Of a stretch of DNA of 64,000 nucleotides, positions 10,401-34,393 are shown in pieces. The notes under the pieces are model-generated. The model searched no databases and had not been told where the DNA came from. It saw only the letters and a list, made by a program, of their open reading frames with translations. The position numbers and the translations under genes are program-made. Source of the DNA: Hemerocallis citrina (lineage: Eukaryota; Streptophyta; Magnoliopsida; Asparagales; Asphodelaceae). The stretch is from positions 74,715,227-74,779,226 of the forward strand of contig CM030366.1 of NCBI GenBank assembly GCA_017893485.1, in the 5' to 3' direction. Numbering within the stretch: position 1 is the stretch's first letter; each line of letters begins with the position of its first letter.

Positions 10401-12279
10401 TCCGGGAGGAATTAGAGGAGCCCCCCATGGGGCCTCCGTGGATCAGGTGCAGAATCCGTTCCTCCTCGAACTCGGGTGTCTCTTCGCGTCGCTCGGAACG
10501 CTTGTTAGCCCCCCGAGGCGGAGGAGAATTGCGGTCCGCCCGATCGTTAGCCTTCACGAATTTGGCCAACTGCCCCCTCCGGATGAGGGCTTCGATCTCA
10601 TCTCTCAAAGCCCGGCAGTCGTTCGTGTCATGGCCGTGGTCCCGATGGTAACGACACCATTTATCTTTGTTCCTCCGCTTTGCCGGGGTGTGCATCCTCG
10701 GAGCTGGAGGGATGACCCCCTCCTTCTCCACTTCCATTAGGATTGTAGAGACGTTAGTGGTAAGGGGAGTGAACTTCTCGAACCTGGGGGGAGGGCGACG
10801 CTGACCGCCATTGTCCTTTTGAGCTTTCTTAGACCCCTCTTCCCCCGTCGCCTTCCTCTTCGACCCTGAGGAGGGCCCCCCGAAGCTCGGAAGGGCTTCA
10901 GCCTCCTCTGCTCGGATGTACTTCTCGCACCTCAGGAGGAGGTCGGCGAAGTCATGCGGGGGCTTCTTGGCTAGGGACGATCGGAGGTTGGCGTTGAGAA
11001 CGTTCGACTGGAACGCCACGGTCGCCACTGACTGGTCTAAGGAGGCGATAGACCTAACCTCTGCGGTGAATCTCTTCACATAGTCCCGCAGCTTCTCTTC
11101 CCTTTCCTGCCGCAGGTTCAGTAGGGAGAGGCTTGTCTTCTCAGCTCGCCTGCTACTCACGAAGTGAGTTATGAACAGTGTCTCAAACTGCTCGAACGAG
11201 AAGATGGAGAAGGGGGCGAGTCTGGAATACCATTCCCGAGCCGACCCTCTGAGGGTGGCAGGGAAGGTCCTGCAGAGCACGGCGTCGAAAGCTTGATGGA
11301 TCAGCATCAGGGTCTTGAAGCTTTCGACGTGATCGACCGGATCGGATTCCCCTGAGTACGTTTCAAACTGCGGAGGTTTGAAGCCCCTCGGTATGTGGGC
11401 CTCCATGATCGACCGCGAGAAAGGGGGTCGGCTGGGACGGACGGTTCCTGCTCGGGACTCCTCCTCCCTGTCCATGCGGCCAATACGCCTTTCCACCTCA
11501 TGGAGACGGTGGATGAGGGCGTCGTCCCTCCGCTGGTAATCGTATGACCCCCCGGACTCCTCTTCATAGGAGGGGGAGCACGGACTGCGGCGCCGGTAGT
11601 CCTGGGATCGGCGTGGACTGTATTGCTGCCGCTGGCGGCTGGGAGCCGGGGAAGGACTTCGGGTTCGGCGGCGAGGACTGGGGTCCCTCGGGGGCGTCGG
11701 AGCCCTCTGAGCATTTTGGACGTTCTGCCGAAGGTTGAGGGCCTGTAGCACAGTGTCCTGAAATTGCAGGAACTCGGCACGAGTGATCGGTGTGTCATTG
11801 TTCCTCCGAGGATGCCGATCCGCAGGGGAATGCGGCCTCCTCCTCCTGCGTTCGGGAGACATTGCCCGGCCCCTGCGGTCCGGGGACCTCCTACCGTCTC
11901 GGCGACGAGGAGACCGCTCACCCTGACGCTGGCGGGAGGCTCCCTCTCGGGCCCGCCTCTCGTCAAGGTGGGTGCGGAGGTCGTCGTCCTTCTGGCGGTT
12001 CAGGAGCGTGTTGCGGAGGTCGGGATGATGAGAAGCCATCGAGTCCGAGGACCCATTATGGACCAAGACATGGTCCGGGTTGAGGGGCTGCTTCTGCTTC
12101 CGACCGTTATGGCCGGAAGGGCCATTGTTGGGTTGCTGCTTGGGAAGAGGAGGTTGGCCCTGCTGGGCCGGAGGAGGAAGGTCGAGTTGAGGAATAGGAT
12201 TGAAGGGGGCTTCCTCTGTAGGGTCGGCAGGATTAGCTCCACGGTTTGACCCTCGGGATCTGACCTTCTTTGGAGGCAT
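7468..12279 (-). CDS. Gag-Pol polyprotein of Tat-type Ty3/gypsy element, cut in the integrase
   Basis: A single 1603-codon frame from the ATG at 12277-12279. In order: a basic Pro/Arg-rich gag leader; the gag core (about residues 290-430, SAREWYSRL); a CRYHRDHGHDTNDC zinc-knuckle-like motif; an aspartic protease with DNGSS; a reverse transcriptase with YVDDM; the usual RNase H; and a second RNase H of archaeal type (FVDGSS, NNEAEYEAL, HSDSQLV). The integrase zinc domain (HEGIGGAHSGF, CRSC) follows, and the frame then stops. The DDE catalytic core is absent, replaced by the 110-bp repeat. The second RNase H places it in the Tat lineage. The frame has no internal stop, so the insertion or deletion is fairly recent. 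Confidence 0.9.
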   Translation of the reverse strand: MPPKKVRSRGSNRGANPADPTEEAPFNPIPQLDLPPPAQQGQPPLPKQQPNNGPSGHNGRKQKQPLNPDHVLVHNGSSDSMASHHPDLRNTLLNRQKDDDLRTHLDERRAREGASRQRQGERSPRRRDGRRSPDRRGRAMSPERRRRRPHSPADRHPRRNNDTPITRAEFLQFQDTVLQALNLRQNVQNAQRAPTPPRDPSPRRRTRSPSPAPSRQRQQYSPRRSQDYRRRSPCSPSYEEESGGSYDYQRRDDALIHRLHEVERRIGRMDREEESRAGTVRPSRPPFSRSIMEAHIPRGFKPPQFETYSGESDPVDHVESFKTLMLIHQAFDAVLCRTFPATLRGSAREWYSRLAPFSIFSFEQFETLFITHFVSSRRAEKTSLSLLNLRQEREEKLRDYVKRFTAEVRSIASLDQSVATVAFQSNVLNANLRSSLAKKPPHDFADLLLRCEKYIRAEEAEALPSFGGPSSGSKRKATGEEGSKKAQKDNGGQRRPPPRFEKFTPLTTNVSTILMEVEKEGVIPPAPRMHTPAKRRNKDKWCRYHRDHGHDTNDCRALRDEIEALIRRGQLAKFVKANDRADRNSPPPRGANKRSERREETPEFEEERILHLIHGGPMGGSSNSSRKAFVREVNSVHSAPPPKGVGVPVSFSDADLEGVRTPHCDALVIDLRMANFKVQRILVDNGSSVNILFLSAFRGLQLFRDRLKPAGYTLHGFTGVPVTVEGVITLDVTAGSTPTTRTEPMDFMVVDVPAAYNVILGQPGLAALEAVPSAYHLKMKFSTRSGVGEVRGSQETARKCYMTSTGGPVLSLETLEIPEPKARPTSEPADELEEVLFSDEDPSRKFLISKSLPTALCSDLIQCIRDNRDLFAWSAADIPGISEELLVHRLSVEPGCKPVQQKRRKFAPERQQAIKEEVDKLLKAKFIQEVNYPQWLSNVVMVKKSNGSWRICIDFTDLNKACPKDPFPLPNIDTLIDATSGHELLSFMDAFSGYNQIRMFPPDIPKTSFVTDQGLYCYRVMPFGLKNAGATYQRLVNKVFQSQIGRNMEVYVDDMLVKSIRGTDHIADLQEAFGVLRRHNMRLNPNKCAFGVSSGKFLGFNVSQRGIEANPEKIKAILDMAPPRNIKEVQKLTGRLAAIGRFLSNSGEKCLPFFKALRGAKGFEWGQPQQESFDQLKAYLVNPPLLSKPVPGETLFVYLAASEQTLRGVLVREEDRTQRPIYYVSKVLRDAELCYPKIEKMAYALVTAARKLRPYFQSHSIVVLTDQPLKQILYKPETSGRLMKWSIELSQHDISYQPRTAIKAQALADFIVESTIPEVGHVPNGPPIWTVFVDGSSCNEGSGAGIILNGPDNFVLQYAIRMNFKASNNEAEYEALIAGLGLARNAGAQRLRIHSDSQLVVNQVLDEYEARDERMAKYLTKVRALMNRFEEALIQRVPREENSQADALSKLASSSLQGLKQTVLIEVLSKPSIEDETPGSAESLPVMLQDNWMKPLVEFLRDGLLPEDPKEARRVRTRAERYVLIEGILYKRSFSQIEGRPYLRCLSPDQAEYALQELHEGIGGAHSGFRSLARKALNYGYFWPTLLQDAERHVRQCRSCHNR

Positions 12280-12330
12280 GGTTGGAGAGGACGACAGAGA
12301 AGGTGCTGAGGCTGTTCGTGTGGTTGTGTT

Positions 12331-12346
12331 CCCACAGACGGCGCCA
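12331..12346 (-). other. Primer binding site of the Tat-type element
   Basis: On the minus strand TGGCGCCGTCTGTGGG lies three bases after the presumed LTR end (GGTAACA). TGGCGCC is a common start of plant gypsy primer sites that pair with a tRNA 3' end ending in CCA. Which tRNA is used was not checked. Confidence 0.65.
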
Positions 12347-12349
12347 ATC

Positions 12350-12940
12350 TGTTACCGCTGATTTCGGTGTGGGGGTAAACAGATAGAATTTGTGAGTCCG
12401 GGAACAACCTGAACAGTTGACTCAAGCCTTCTTGCTCCTGGCGCAACCTGCAAGGAAGTGCGAGACGCCGGGGTTGATTCCGGCGACGCACCCTCCGACG
12501 CTCTTGTTAGTAATCAGAAGAGATTAAGAAAGAGCTTAAAAGTGGTGAAAAAGTGATTAACCTGGTCATGGTGGTAGAGGGGTGGTATTTATAGTCGCCC
12601 GGGGAGCCGTTTAAGGGTCTGATTTTCTGTGTAACAGCCGGGAGCAAAATCCTCAGTCTGTTTAGGAAATCTTTCCTTGATTCCCGGTGAGAGCAAATCA
12701 GGCCCGTTGATTGGGTCAAATCAGTGGCCCTGATTTGTCTCTTGCTAGTCTGGGCTCACTTCGGGTCGGGACCCTTGCCCAATTGGAGCGGACCCATTGG
12801 TGGGTTATTGGATCTGTGAGAAGGAGATTCAGAACCCGCTTTGGACCCGCTTGTGTGTGAAATTACCCTTTTACCCCCGAGCTTCGAGATTCGTGCCCAA
12901 TCTGGACGGTTCCAATTTAATCCCATTTTTAGCCATATCA
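12350..12940 (-). repeat. 5' LTR of the Tat-type element, outer border tentative
   Basis: On the minus strand it ends in GGTAACA next to the primer site and carries a TATA box (CTATAAATACC, about 12586-12596) in the right place for an LTR promoter. The outer border at 12940 (TGATATGG on the minus strand) is a guess from the TG..CA rule, because no second copy is in the window for comparison. Confidence 0.5.
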
Positions 12941-13718
12941 CTCACTTTTTTAGAAAGCGAGTGAGACAGTTTGGAAATTTTTAAAAAAAGTAGGGCAGTT
13001 TGGAAAAAACTTTCAAAAAGTGGGACAGTTTGGAAAAAAATTCAGGACTGGGTGAAAAGATGGGGTTTTTTTAACTCAGACCAGACGCTGTTTTCAGGGG
13101 ATGCGAGGACACGGGAGTTGGTGTGGAGGTTCAGCGTCGGTGAGGATGCGTTCATTTCAGCATTTGTTCAAGGGATGGTGAAGATGTAGTAGTCAGGTCG
13201 ACCAGGGGAGATCAGGAGGAATTGCAGGGTAGTTAACAGTCTTCGGCAGCAGGGTCAGTCTGGAGTAGAGACTCTACGCTGATGATGGATTCTTGAGTAG
13301 ATATTAAGAGACTTTTGGCTCTAATTTGTGTCTAGATTTGTGATCTTCTTGGATTGATGCTGATGCTGATGATGTATTTGCAACTGAAATGAAGGTCTCT
13401 TATGGCCAACTCGAGGATATATATATATATCATGTAAGAGAAGTTTATAGGTATATATTTTCACAAAAAATACAAAAAATTTTCAGGTTGAAATTTTATG
13501 TATGTACGAACTATTTCGTTCTGTCCTCCTGTTGTGTGAGTTGTCTTTTGGGAGCAGTTCCTTTCGTTGAGGCAAATACCCACACCTTAGTTGTTTTGGC
13601 TGTCTAGCCATCATCCTCCACATGCAGCTCCAAAGTTGATCATGCAGGAACGAATCATCACCACATAGAGATCAAAGTTGATAATGCAAGAAATGACTGG
13701 AACCTGCAAACTTCACGC
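12941..13718 (+). other. Flanking DNA with a possible terminal exon
   Basis: A 24-bp phrase, GGACAGTTTGGAAA, recurs at about 12965, 13000 and 13022. After TTTTTTTAACTCAG, a good splice acceptor, a short frame (about 13079-13189) ends in a stop and encodes a stretch with VWRFSVGEDAFISAFVQGM. I do not recognise it. It could be the last exon of a host gene whose earlier part was displaced by the Tat-type element. The rest to 13718 looks like untranslated or intergenic DNA. Confidence 0.25.
13711..13718. repeat. Left target-site duplication of the hAT element
   Basis: CTTCACGC sits directly before the left terminal repeat and again directly after the right one at 17589-17596. An exact 8-bp duplication is the hallmark of hAT insertion. 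Confidence 0.95.
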
Positions 13719-14645
13719 TAGGGGTGGCAACTGGGCCGGGTCAACCAGCGACCCACCCGCGACCCGGCCCACGAACCCGGCCCGCATAAGGATTTCACGG
13801 GTTCGGGTCGAACCCGGTGAATAGGACCGGGTCGACCCGGGTCGCTTTTTTCCCGAATTTGATTCGCCAAACCCGGCCCACGAACCCGGTCAACCCGCGA
13901 ATTGGACCCGCCAACCCGCGGGTCGACCCGCGAATTTCGACCTACCGACCCGTGACGGGTCGACCGTTCGACCCGCGGGTCGAACGGGTCGAAACCCGCG
14001 GTTCGAGGCCGGGCTGACCGTTGGGCTTAGGTGCCGTTGGGCTTCACAGCGTTGGCATGCAGCCAACGGCTCTTAGAGCCGTTGCTGCTGCCGTTAGATA
14101 GTTTATTTTTTTTTTATTTTTTTTTTTTTGTTTTTTCCCAATTCTAAGTCTATAAATAGCCCCCAAAAATCTCCAAAAAAATCACACCTCCCTCTCTTAC
14201 TCTCTCTACTAATAATACATCAAAAAAAAAAAAAAAAATTGAAAAATTGTAGTAATCATCAAACAAGTGTACAAGGAGGCGTATACACGATCAAATTTCG
14301 GTCGTATCGGAGAACAAAATTCAACGTCTTCAACTCTCTTCAACCATCGACTCAAATCTACTTCAACTCTTCAATTGCGAAATCGGCAAAGCCCTCCTCC
14401 ATCTTTTCTATTATATTCTAATTTTCACGGTTTTATTTTATACGCGTATTCCACGGTGAACGGTATCAAAATATCTCTATCTCTTTTCTCTTGTTATTAT
14501 TTTTTTTGCGTTGTAGTTAAAATTATTGTTCGTTTTTTGAACTTCTCTATCTTAACCCTCTTGTTTTTTAGTTTTTTTTTGTATAATTCACCGCTCGTCC
14601 CCTCCTACATTGTAGATTTTTTTTTACATACCACATTACTACACT

Positions 14646-16778
14646 ATGTCTAGATCACGCGGTAGCGGTCGTAGTGGACAAGATTCTTCCTCATCTTCAC
14701 GTAGGCCACCAATTGTCCCAATTACTGAGCCCGCCCAAGATTACATTGATCCTACTATGGAACAATAGGGTACACACGATGATGTTGGACATGAACAATT
14801 AGAATAAGAACAACAACAACAAACCGACACCACACAACCCCGTAGTAGTAGGAAAAGTAGAGGAGAAACTAGCGATTGGCATAAGTTTTATCATTATATC
14901 CCGGACGAAAATACTCCGGGTGTAGGTGTGAAAGCGTGTAAATCATGTGATAAACTATACAAATTCAAAAAGGGTGACGGAACCGGTACACTTAGTAGGC
15001 ACATCCTAAATAATCATAAAGATCTTCTTGATCAACTACAAGGCCAACAAAGAATAAACCCTAGGACCGGTCAAGTAGATAGCCACCCTTATGATCCCGA
15101 ACTTGTTCGTCGGGAAATGGCCCGATTAGTAATTAAGGATGAGTTACCATTTACCTATTCCGATAGTAGGAACTTGGAAAATTTTAATCAAACGGCCTTA
15201 AACCCTCATTTTAAAAGAATTCCGAGAAATACTTGCAAATCGGATTGTTTTAAAGTGTACATGGAAATGAAGGACGCGTTGATTGCAATTTTATATAGTT
15301 TAACTTGTAGGGTTAGTTTAACTTCGGATTGTTGGACGGGTGTCAACAATATTCCAACGATGGGAATAACCTGTCATTGGATCGACAATGATTGGATTCT
15401 TAATAAAAGAATCATATCACTTGCGTCGTTGCCGTATCCCCATAGTGGCGCTGAAATAGCAAACCGTATTTTAGAAATTTGTGATGTTTTTCATATTCGC
15501 GATAAAATTATGGCTATTAGTTTTGATAATGCATCTAACAACAATGTAGCAATTAATACTTTAAAAAGAATATTAAACCCTCCATCTGACAATATTTTTC
15601 ATGTTAGGTGTGCATGTCATATTATAAATTTATGTGTTCAAGATGCATTAGGTATAGCTGATCCATATATAATTAAAATTAGAGATTGTGTACATTTCAT
15701 TGCATTAAAACCAAGCATTCTACAAGAATGGAAAGCTTGGTGTAGAGCTAGACATGTTCCTTTTAGAAAATTTCCAAAGGATGTTAGACACCGATGGAAT
15801 TCTACTTTTGATTTACTAAATGTTGTCACCGAATATAAAGCAGTTGTAAATGATTTTTGTATCGCACAAAATATGCCTAATTTTCAAATGACTGCCGCCG
15901 ATTGGTTTTTTGCTGAATCTTTGTTGAAATTTTTAGAACCTTTTAAAACCGCAACTTTAAAATTTTCAAAAACATATGAATCTACTTCTAGTAGCATTTT
16001 TATTGAATTAGTTAGCATGGTTCAAACATTTAACGAAATGTTAAATGATACCCATATTAGTGACATTGTAAAACCTGCATTTACTAAATTTTTGAAGTAT
16101 TATTTTCCTCCTCCTATGTTGATTTGTGTTGCTACTGTTATGGATCCTCGTATCAAATTTGAAGGTACGAAGAATTTGATAGAAATATTTTTTGGATATT
16201 TAGATAACATTGTAGAATTAACAATTGATTGCGCTAGTTTTTTAGTTAAATTTGAATCTACGTTAAATAACTTGTATGATTATTATGATAGACGTTTTGC
16301 TTCTAGTAGTACAACTTCTATAGTTAGTTCTTCTTCTGGTAGTTCTAAAGGTAAAAGTAGAATTGGTGATAGAACATTTAGTTTACTTGAAAAAATTCAA
16401 TCTAAAAAACCTAGGACTAATCAACCAAATGAATTAAATTGGTATAACCAACAAGATGCTGAGCCTTTTACTTCTGCACTAGATATTTTACAGTGGTGGA
16501 AAGAACATGAACACACTTTTAGTATTCTATCAATTATGGCTAAAGATTTACTAACTCCTCCTGTCTCTACAGTTGCTTCTGAGAGTGCATTTTCTACAAG
16601 TGGCAGGGTTCTATCAGATTACAGGAATCGGATGAAGCCCGAGACGTTAGAGATGCTCGTATGCACAGAAGACTGGCTGAAGGCTAAAGATAGGACGCAA
16701 GGGAAAGCACTATCGAGTTCCACAAGTGGGAGCAACTCGCCTGAAGACCAACAACAACAACAACAACAACAACAATAG
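14646..16778 (+). pseudogene. hAT transposase (BED zinc finger, RNase H-like core, hATC dimerisation domain), two nonsense codons
   Basis: The likely start is the ATG at 14646. In the same frame TAG at 14766-14768 and TAA at 14805-14807 interrupt the N-terminal region; the rest is open to 16778, about 710 codons in all. A BED-type finger (CKSC, SRHILNNH) is followed by the catalytic fold (DCWTG, SFDNASNN, RCACHIINL) and the C-terminal dimerisation domain (ASESAFSTSGRVLSDYRNRM). Both stops sit where Gln codons would be expected, next to CAA runs, so single C-to-T changes could explain them. A downstream start could give an N-terminally shortened product that keeps BED, core and hATC. The frame ends in a run of Gln. 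Confidence 0.85.
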
Positions 16779-17383
16779 CTTTTCTTGTTTTGTTAAATTA
16801 GAAAAATTGTAGTCAATTAAAATTGTACATAAGAACTAAGAAATATGTTATTGTATAAAACTTATTTGTGAATTGAATTTTTCATTTCGTTATAAATTGT
16901 TCAAATTGTACAACTTTAATTCATATGAATAAAATTTCAAAATTTATTGTCAATTTCACTCTTTCAATCTTATTATTATTATTACGATTTTTTTTGTTTA
17001 TTAGTATAATAGTATTATTACTTACTTAGTATTATAATTAAACATCATTTGGGGATATTTGATTCAATTTTAAGAATTGTAGTATTATTACTTATTAGTA
17101 TTATTACTGAATTACATACTTAGACAGTTAGACTTAGTATTATAATTAAACATCATTTGGGGATATTAGAAGAATTGTATAATTTATTACTTATTAGTAG
17201 TATTACTTACTTAGTATTATAATTTTAAAAAAAATGTAATATTCATCAAACAAAAATATGGTTGTTTGTATAATTGTATACATCATTTGTAAAATTATTA
17301 TTATTATTAGTTCGATTTAAGATACCCACAAAAAAAAATAAAATAAAATAAAAAAAAAAAAAATAAAAAAAAATTATATATTA
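16779..17383. other. AT-rich non-coding interior of the hAT element
   Basis: The 3' flank of the transposase gene. It holds A/T runs, and TTAGTATTATAATT-type phrases repeat several times (about 17025, 17130, 17210). No gene is seen. Confidence 0.6.
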
Positions 17384-17588
17384 AACGGGCCAACCCGCGG
17401 GTCGACCCGGCCCAACCCGGGTTGAGCCCTAATGGGTTCACTGGTTGGGCGGGCCACCCAAATCAGAATCTGACCCGGCCCGGCCCGGCCCGCATAACAA
17501 CCCAACCCGGCCCGGCCCGCCCACTCCAGCGTGCCAACCCGCGCGGGTTGGGCCCGGCCCGGCCCGTTCGGCCCGTTCGCCACCCCTA

Positions 17589-17596
17589 CTTCACGC
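17589..17596. repeat. Right target-site duplication of the hAT element
   Basis: CTTCACGC is identical to 13711-13718 and directly follows the right terminal repeat. Confidence 0.95.
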
Positions 17597-18448
17597 TAAA
17601 CATATCAGTTGCCATTAGGATGTCAAGTCAAACTACTAAATCTATATACGCCCTCTCACCAGAGAGGCATTTCTGAGGGAAGACTGAAACTCCACTAGGA
17701 AAAACTAAATGGAGCAAAGCGGAGTCTATACAGTGAGCGAGGAGAAAACATCTAGAATATCATCCACTTTGGCTTTGACAAGCTAATATTGCTGAGAAAC
17801 AAATTCCAGAGTACAATCGTCGCAAACAAACAATAATCAGCACCAAGCATGATAAATTGAAGGAAACTAGAAAAGAAATAAGTGAAATGATTTGGAGCTA
17901 TGTCATTGCATAAAATGTTGAAGCCCCTACCACCATTCACTCTACTCAGTAATAAGCAGACATCAGTTTCGTAGAAAGCAACACAAATTAGCAAAAATAA
18001 ATGAAATTTTTATCAAAATTGCATTGTCTTTAACCAGAGTAACATCAGAAAAGACCATCAATAGTTCAAAATGAAAATGATAAATAGCAATAGATAATCA
18101 ATTCTATAAAAAAAACACAACCACTATTAATCCAAACTTTCAGTTCATAAAATAATCGACAGTGACTACAATTTGAACAAGCAACGGGCCACTAATAATT
18201 TAACTCAATTTACATAGGAGTTTACCATCTTTAGGTTCAAAATTCAAAATGAAAAATAACATAATCAATAAAGCAACTTAAAATCAAAATCTTTTAAAGC
18301 TCAAAAGCGCAATTCTGACATTCATACAGAAACTATAGAGCAGTCAAAATTATGTCAAACACAAGGCAGAAAAGGCAAGCCACTTTGCCTAGGAAAGATA
18401 GCAACACCATGATCAGCTCAGGCAATGTCTGCTTCACGAGTGTTTTGT
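17597..18448 (-). other. 3' flank of RPS6, no other gene seen
   Basis: AT-rich sequence between the hAT element and the RPS6 stop codon at 18449-18451. The part next to the stop is the likely 3' untranslated region on the minus strand. No family-like frame was found. Confidence 0.5.
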
Positions 18449-32512
<14,064 letters not shown>

Positions 32513-32660
32513 CTTGGATCGAATGAAGCGATCGCAAGAGAAACAGGGAGAGAGGGAGAGAAACAAAAACGGCGGCTACAGTGGAGGAAGGGATGCCCTA
32601 GATTTATCAGATCATTTATCTCAACGGAGATATTAGGGCCCGCAAGGTGGGGTTTATGAT
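32513..32660 (-). promoter_or_regulatory. RPS6 5' leader and proximal promoter
   Basis: On the minus strand a long pyrimidine-rich stretch (TTTCTCTCCCTCTCTCCCTG, about 32535-32560) lies just upstream of the ATG, like the TOP-type leaders of translation-related genes. Further up, GGGCCCTAAT (about 32631-32640) resembles the site II/telo-box elements of plant ribosomal protein genes, but it is not an exact match. The transcription start was not determined. Confidence 0.45.
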
Positions 32661-32720
32661 GCTTGGACCGTCCAAACAATTGGGAGTTGATTACGGGCCG
32701 GGTCTTTGAGATTCAGTGTT

Positions 32721-32759
32721 TTTTTTTTTTCTTTTTTTTTCCTTTTTTTTTTTTCGTTG
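32721..32759. repeat. Poly(T) tract
   Basis: Runs of T broken by single C residues upstream of RPS6. It could be an old retroposed poly(A) or simply low complexity. Confidence 0.8.
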
Positions 32760-32803
32760 AAAGAAAGGACTAACCGGCTTCATCTCTAATCTCACCCCTC
32801 TAA

Positions 32804-33487
32804 GAGCATCCACAATGGTGTTTCTTATTTTTTTGGCAAATGGCAAGTATAAAAATAGAATAGATCGAAAGGTGTGCAGTGGTTATTCGCTATATTTTGC
32901 TAAAATTTGGATAGGACGAGACAACTTGTTTCGTCCGTTATTTTATTTTTTTTAAAGATTTAATTAATTCCCGATTAACTATTAAAATATATTAATTAAA
33001 TAAATTAATTATTAAAATATAACCTAAACCTATTTAATCACCTACTTAACCTAAATTAAACCAACTAAACCTAATTCTAATACTTCCTGAATACCTGGAC
33101 GGGACATGTCCCGTCCGAGGTGTTTTTTTGATTTTTTTTATTTTTTTTTTCGGGCTAATCTGATCCGTTGGATCATGAAAAAAAAAATTACAAAAGTCAT
33201 GGGACGGGACATCATGTCCCGGCCGAGGGGTTTTAAAAAATAAAAAATACGGGACGAGACAAGTTGTCTCGTCCGATTATATTAAAAAAAATTAAAAATA
33301 TTAAGACGATACATAATGTCTCGTCTTCTATAATTTGAGATTCGCAACTTCGTTTCTCATATTTGAGAAGTCACTGTAGCTCGTTTGCTATTTTATAAGA
33401 AAATAGCAAACGACTGCAGCGCTGCATTCTTATAAAATTCTTATAAAATGAGAATATGGGAAATATAGCAAACGACTGTGGATGCTC
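32804..33487. mobile_element. PIF/Harbinger-like MITE, 684 bp
   Basis: Starts GAGCATCCACAATGG and ends CTGTGGATGCTC, inverted over about 11 bases. It is flanked on both sides by TAA (32801-32803 and 33488-33490). A three-base TWA duplication with such ends is typical of Tourist/PIF-Harbinger elements. Inside are several palindromic modules of the form GGGACATGTCCCG or GAGACAAGTTGTCTC. No transposase. Confidence 0.85.
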
Positions 33488-33490
33488 TAA

Positions 33491-34059
33491 TCTCTAGTCT
33501 CTAATAAAAATCTCTAATAAATATATACTAGTATATTTCACGTACGATGCACGTTTTGATAAAGAGTTGGAGTTAAATGTGCAATAGACGTAAGTCAATA
33601 GTAATTAGCACTTGGGATAAATACCTTAATTTTAAAAATTGAGCCGAATGGGCAACACACGTATTTTTTAAAAATTAAGAAGGAAAAACTTTGATGTGTA
33701 CGTGCAATGCACGTGTTGAAAAATAGATTTGGAGATGCACATGTTTGTTTGGTGACAAAAGTAGTGTATCTTTTGTGACAAAAAAATATTAAAATTTGTT
33801 TATTTGTGATAAACGCTTCCATCAAATAGTAAGTAAATATATTATATTATAGATAGATAAATGGATGGTAATTTACACATGTTATGCATGTTTAATATAT
33901 ATAAAAAATTAAAGTAAAAAATCTGACATAGTGAGGCTTCGAACCTGAGACCTCCTTCATATTAGTTATGCACGTGTGATTCACGTGTTGGTAGATTGAC
34001 AAATGACACTAAGGTCTTCTTGCATTATAATATTATTTATTTATATATATATATATATA
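33491..34059. other. AT-rich DNA with Helitron-type terminal hairpins
   Basis: The motif pair CACGT..GCACGT recurs near 33540, 33688 and 33965, and ACTAGT appears at about 33528 in minus-strand Helitron-end context. It is probably a patchwork of broken Helitron-like ends. TTCGAACCTGAGACC near 33945 resembles a Pol III B box. No gene. Confidence 0.4.
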
Positions 34060-34393
34060 ATAACCCTAATATTATAATGGGAGAGGTTGGGGTTGTCATT
34101 TGTGGCCATTCAACTATCTAATCTCAACAATTTATTTTTAAGTGAAAGTTATATTAACCATTCATTTACTATACTGTTGTTAGTTACCATAATACCCTCA
34201 AAGTTCATATATTTAAGACATAATTATTTGTAAAAGTGTCACTCATATAAAATAAAAGTTTGCGTCACTGGGGGTAATTTATAAAGAGTATGTGATGAGT
34301 AAAGGGAGGTCTCAAGTTCGAGGCCAGATTATCTTATTATTAATATATGTGAAAATTTAATTAGAACGTGCATCGCACGTGCAGATTACTAGT
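34060..34393 (+). mobile_element. Helitron-like unit 1 of a tandem array
   Basis: About 334 bp ending in the hairpin ACGTGCATCGCACGT followed by GCAGATTACTAGT. The CTAGT end and nearby hairpin fit the CTRRT rule for Helitron 3' ends. The unit begins around AATATTATAATGGGAGAG without a clear TC start, so it is truncated or dependent on its neighbours. Confidence 0.6.

Larger units (their letters stand above)
1..12940 (-). mobile_element. Tat-type Ty3/gypsy LTR retrotransposon, left end outside or lost
   Basis: Read on the minus strand, an LTR-like segment (12350-12940) is followed by a primer binding site (12331-12346) and a gag-pol frame (12279-7468). Repeats and opposite-strand genes then continue to the left edge. 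A second, archaeal-like RNase H after the normal RNase H, and additional genes antisense to pol near the 3' side, are known features of the Tat lineage (RIRE2/Retand/Grande-like). The downstream LTR is not identified in the window, so the left limit is unknown. The missing integrase core makes this copy non-autonomous. The antisense genes are GC-rich compared with the AT-rich DNA right of 12950. Confidence 0.75.
13719..17588 (+). mobile_element. hAT-superfamily DNA transposon, 3.87 kb, complete ends
   Basis: The left end is TAGGGGTGGCAAC and the right end is the complement, GCCACCCCTA. The first 10 bases match perfectly and the following bases partly. Both ends are flanked by CTTCACGC. About 270 bp inside the left end and 200 bp inside the right end are crowded with GGGTCGACCC and CCCGGCCC motifs, as expected for transposase-binding subterminal repeats. 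One transposase gene lies inside on the plus strand. A TATA-like CTATAAATAG at about 14150 precedes it. Confidence 0.95.

Noticed and set aside
11307..11966. 219-codon frame overlapping gag
   Set aside because: Alternative-frame shadow of the Arg/Pro-rich gag leader of the Tat-type element.
33930..33965. Possible tRNA gene from a B-box-like TTCGAACCTGAGACC
   Set aside because: No acceptor stem, A box or cloverleaf could be assembled around it; more likely part of a repeat.
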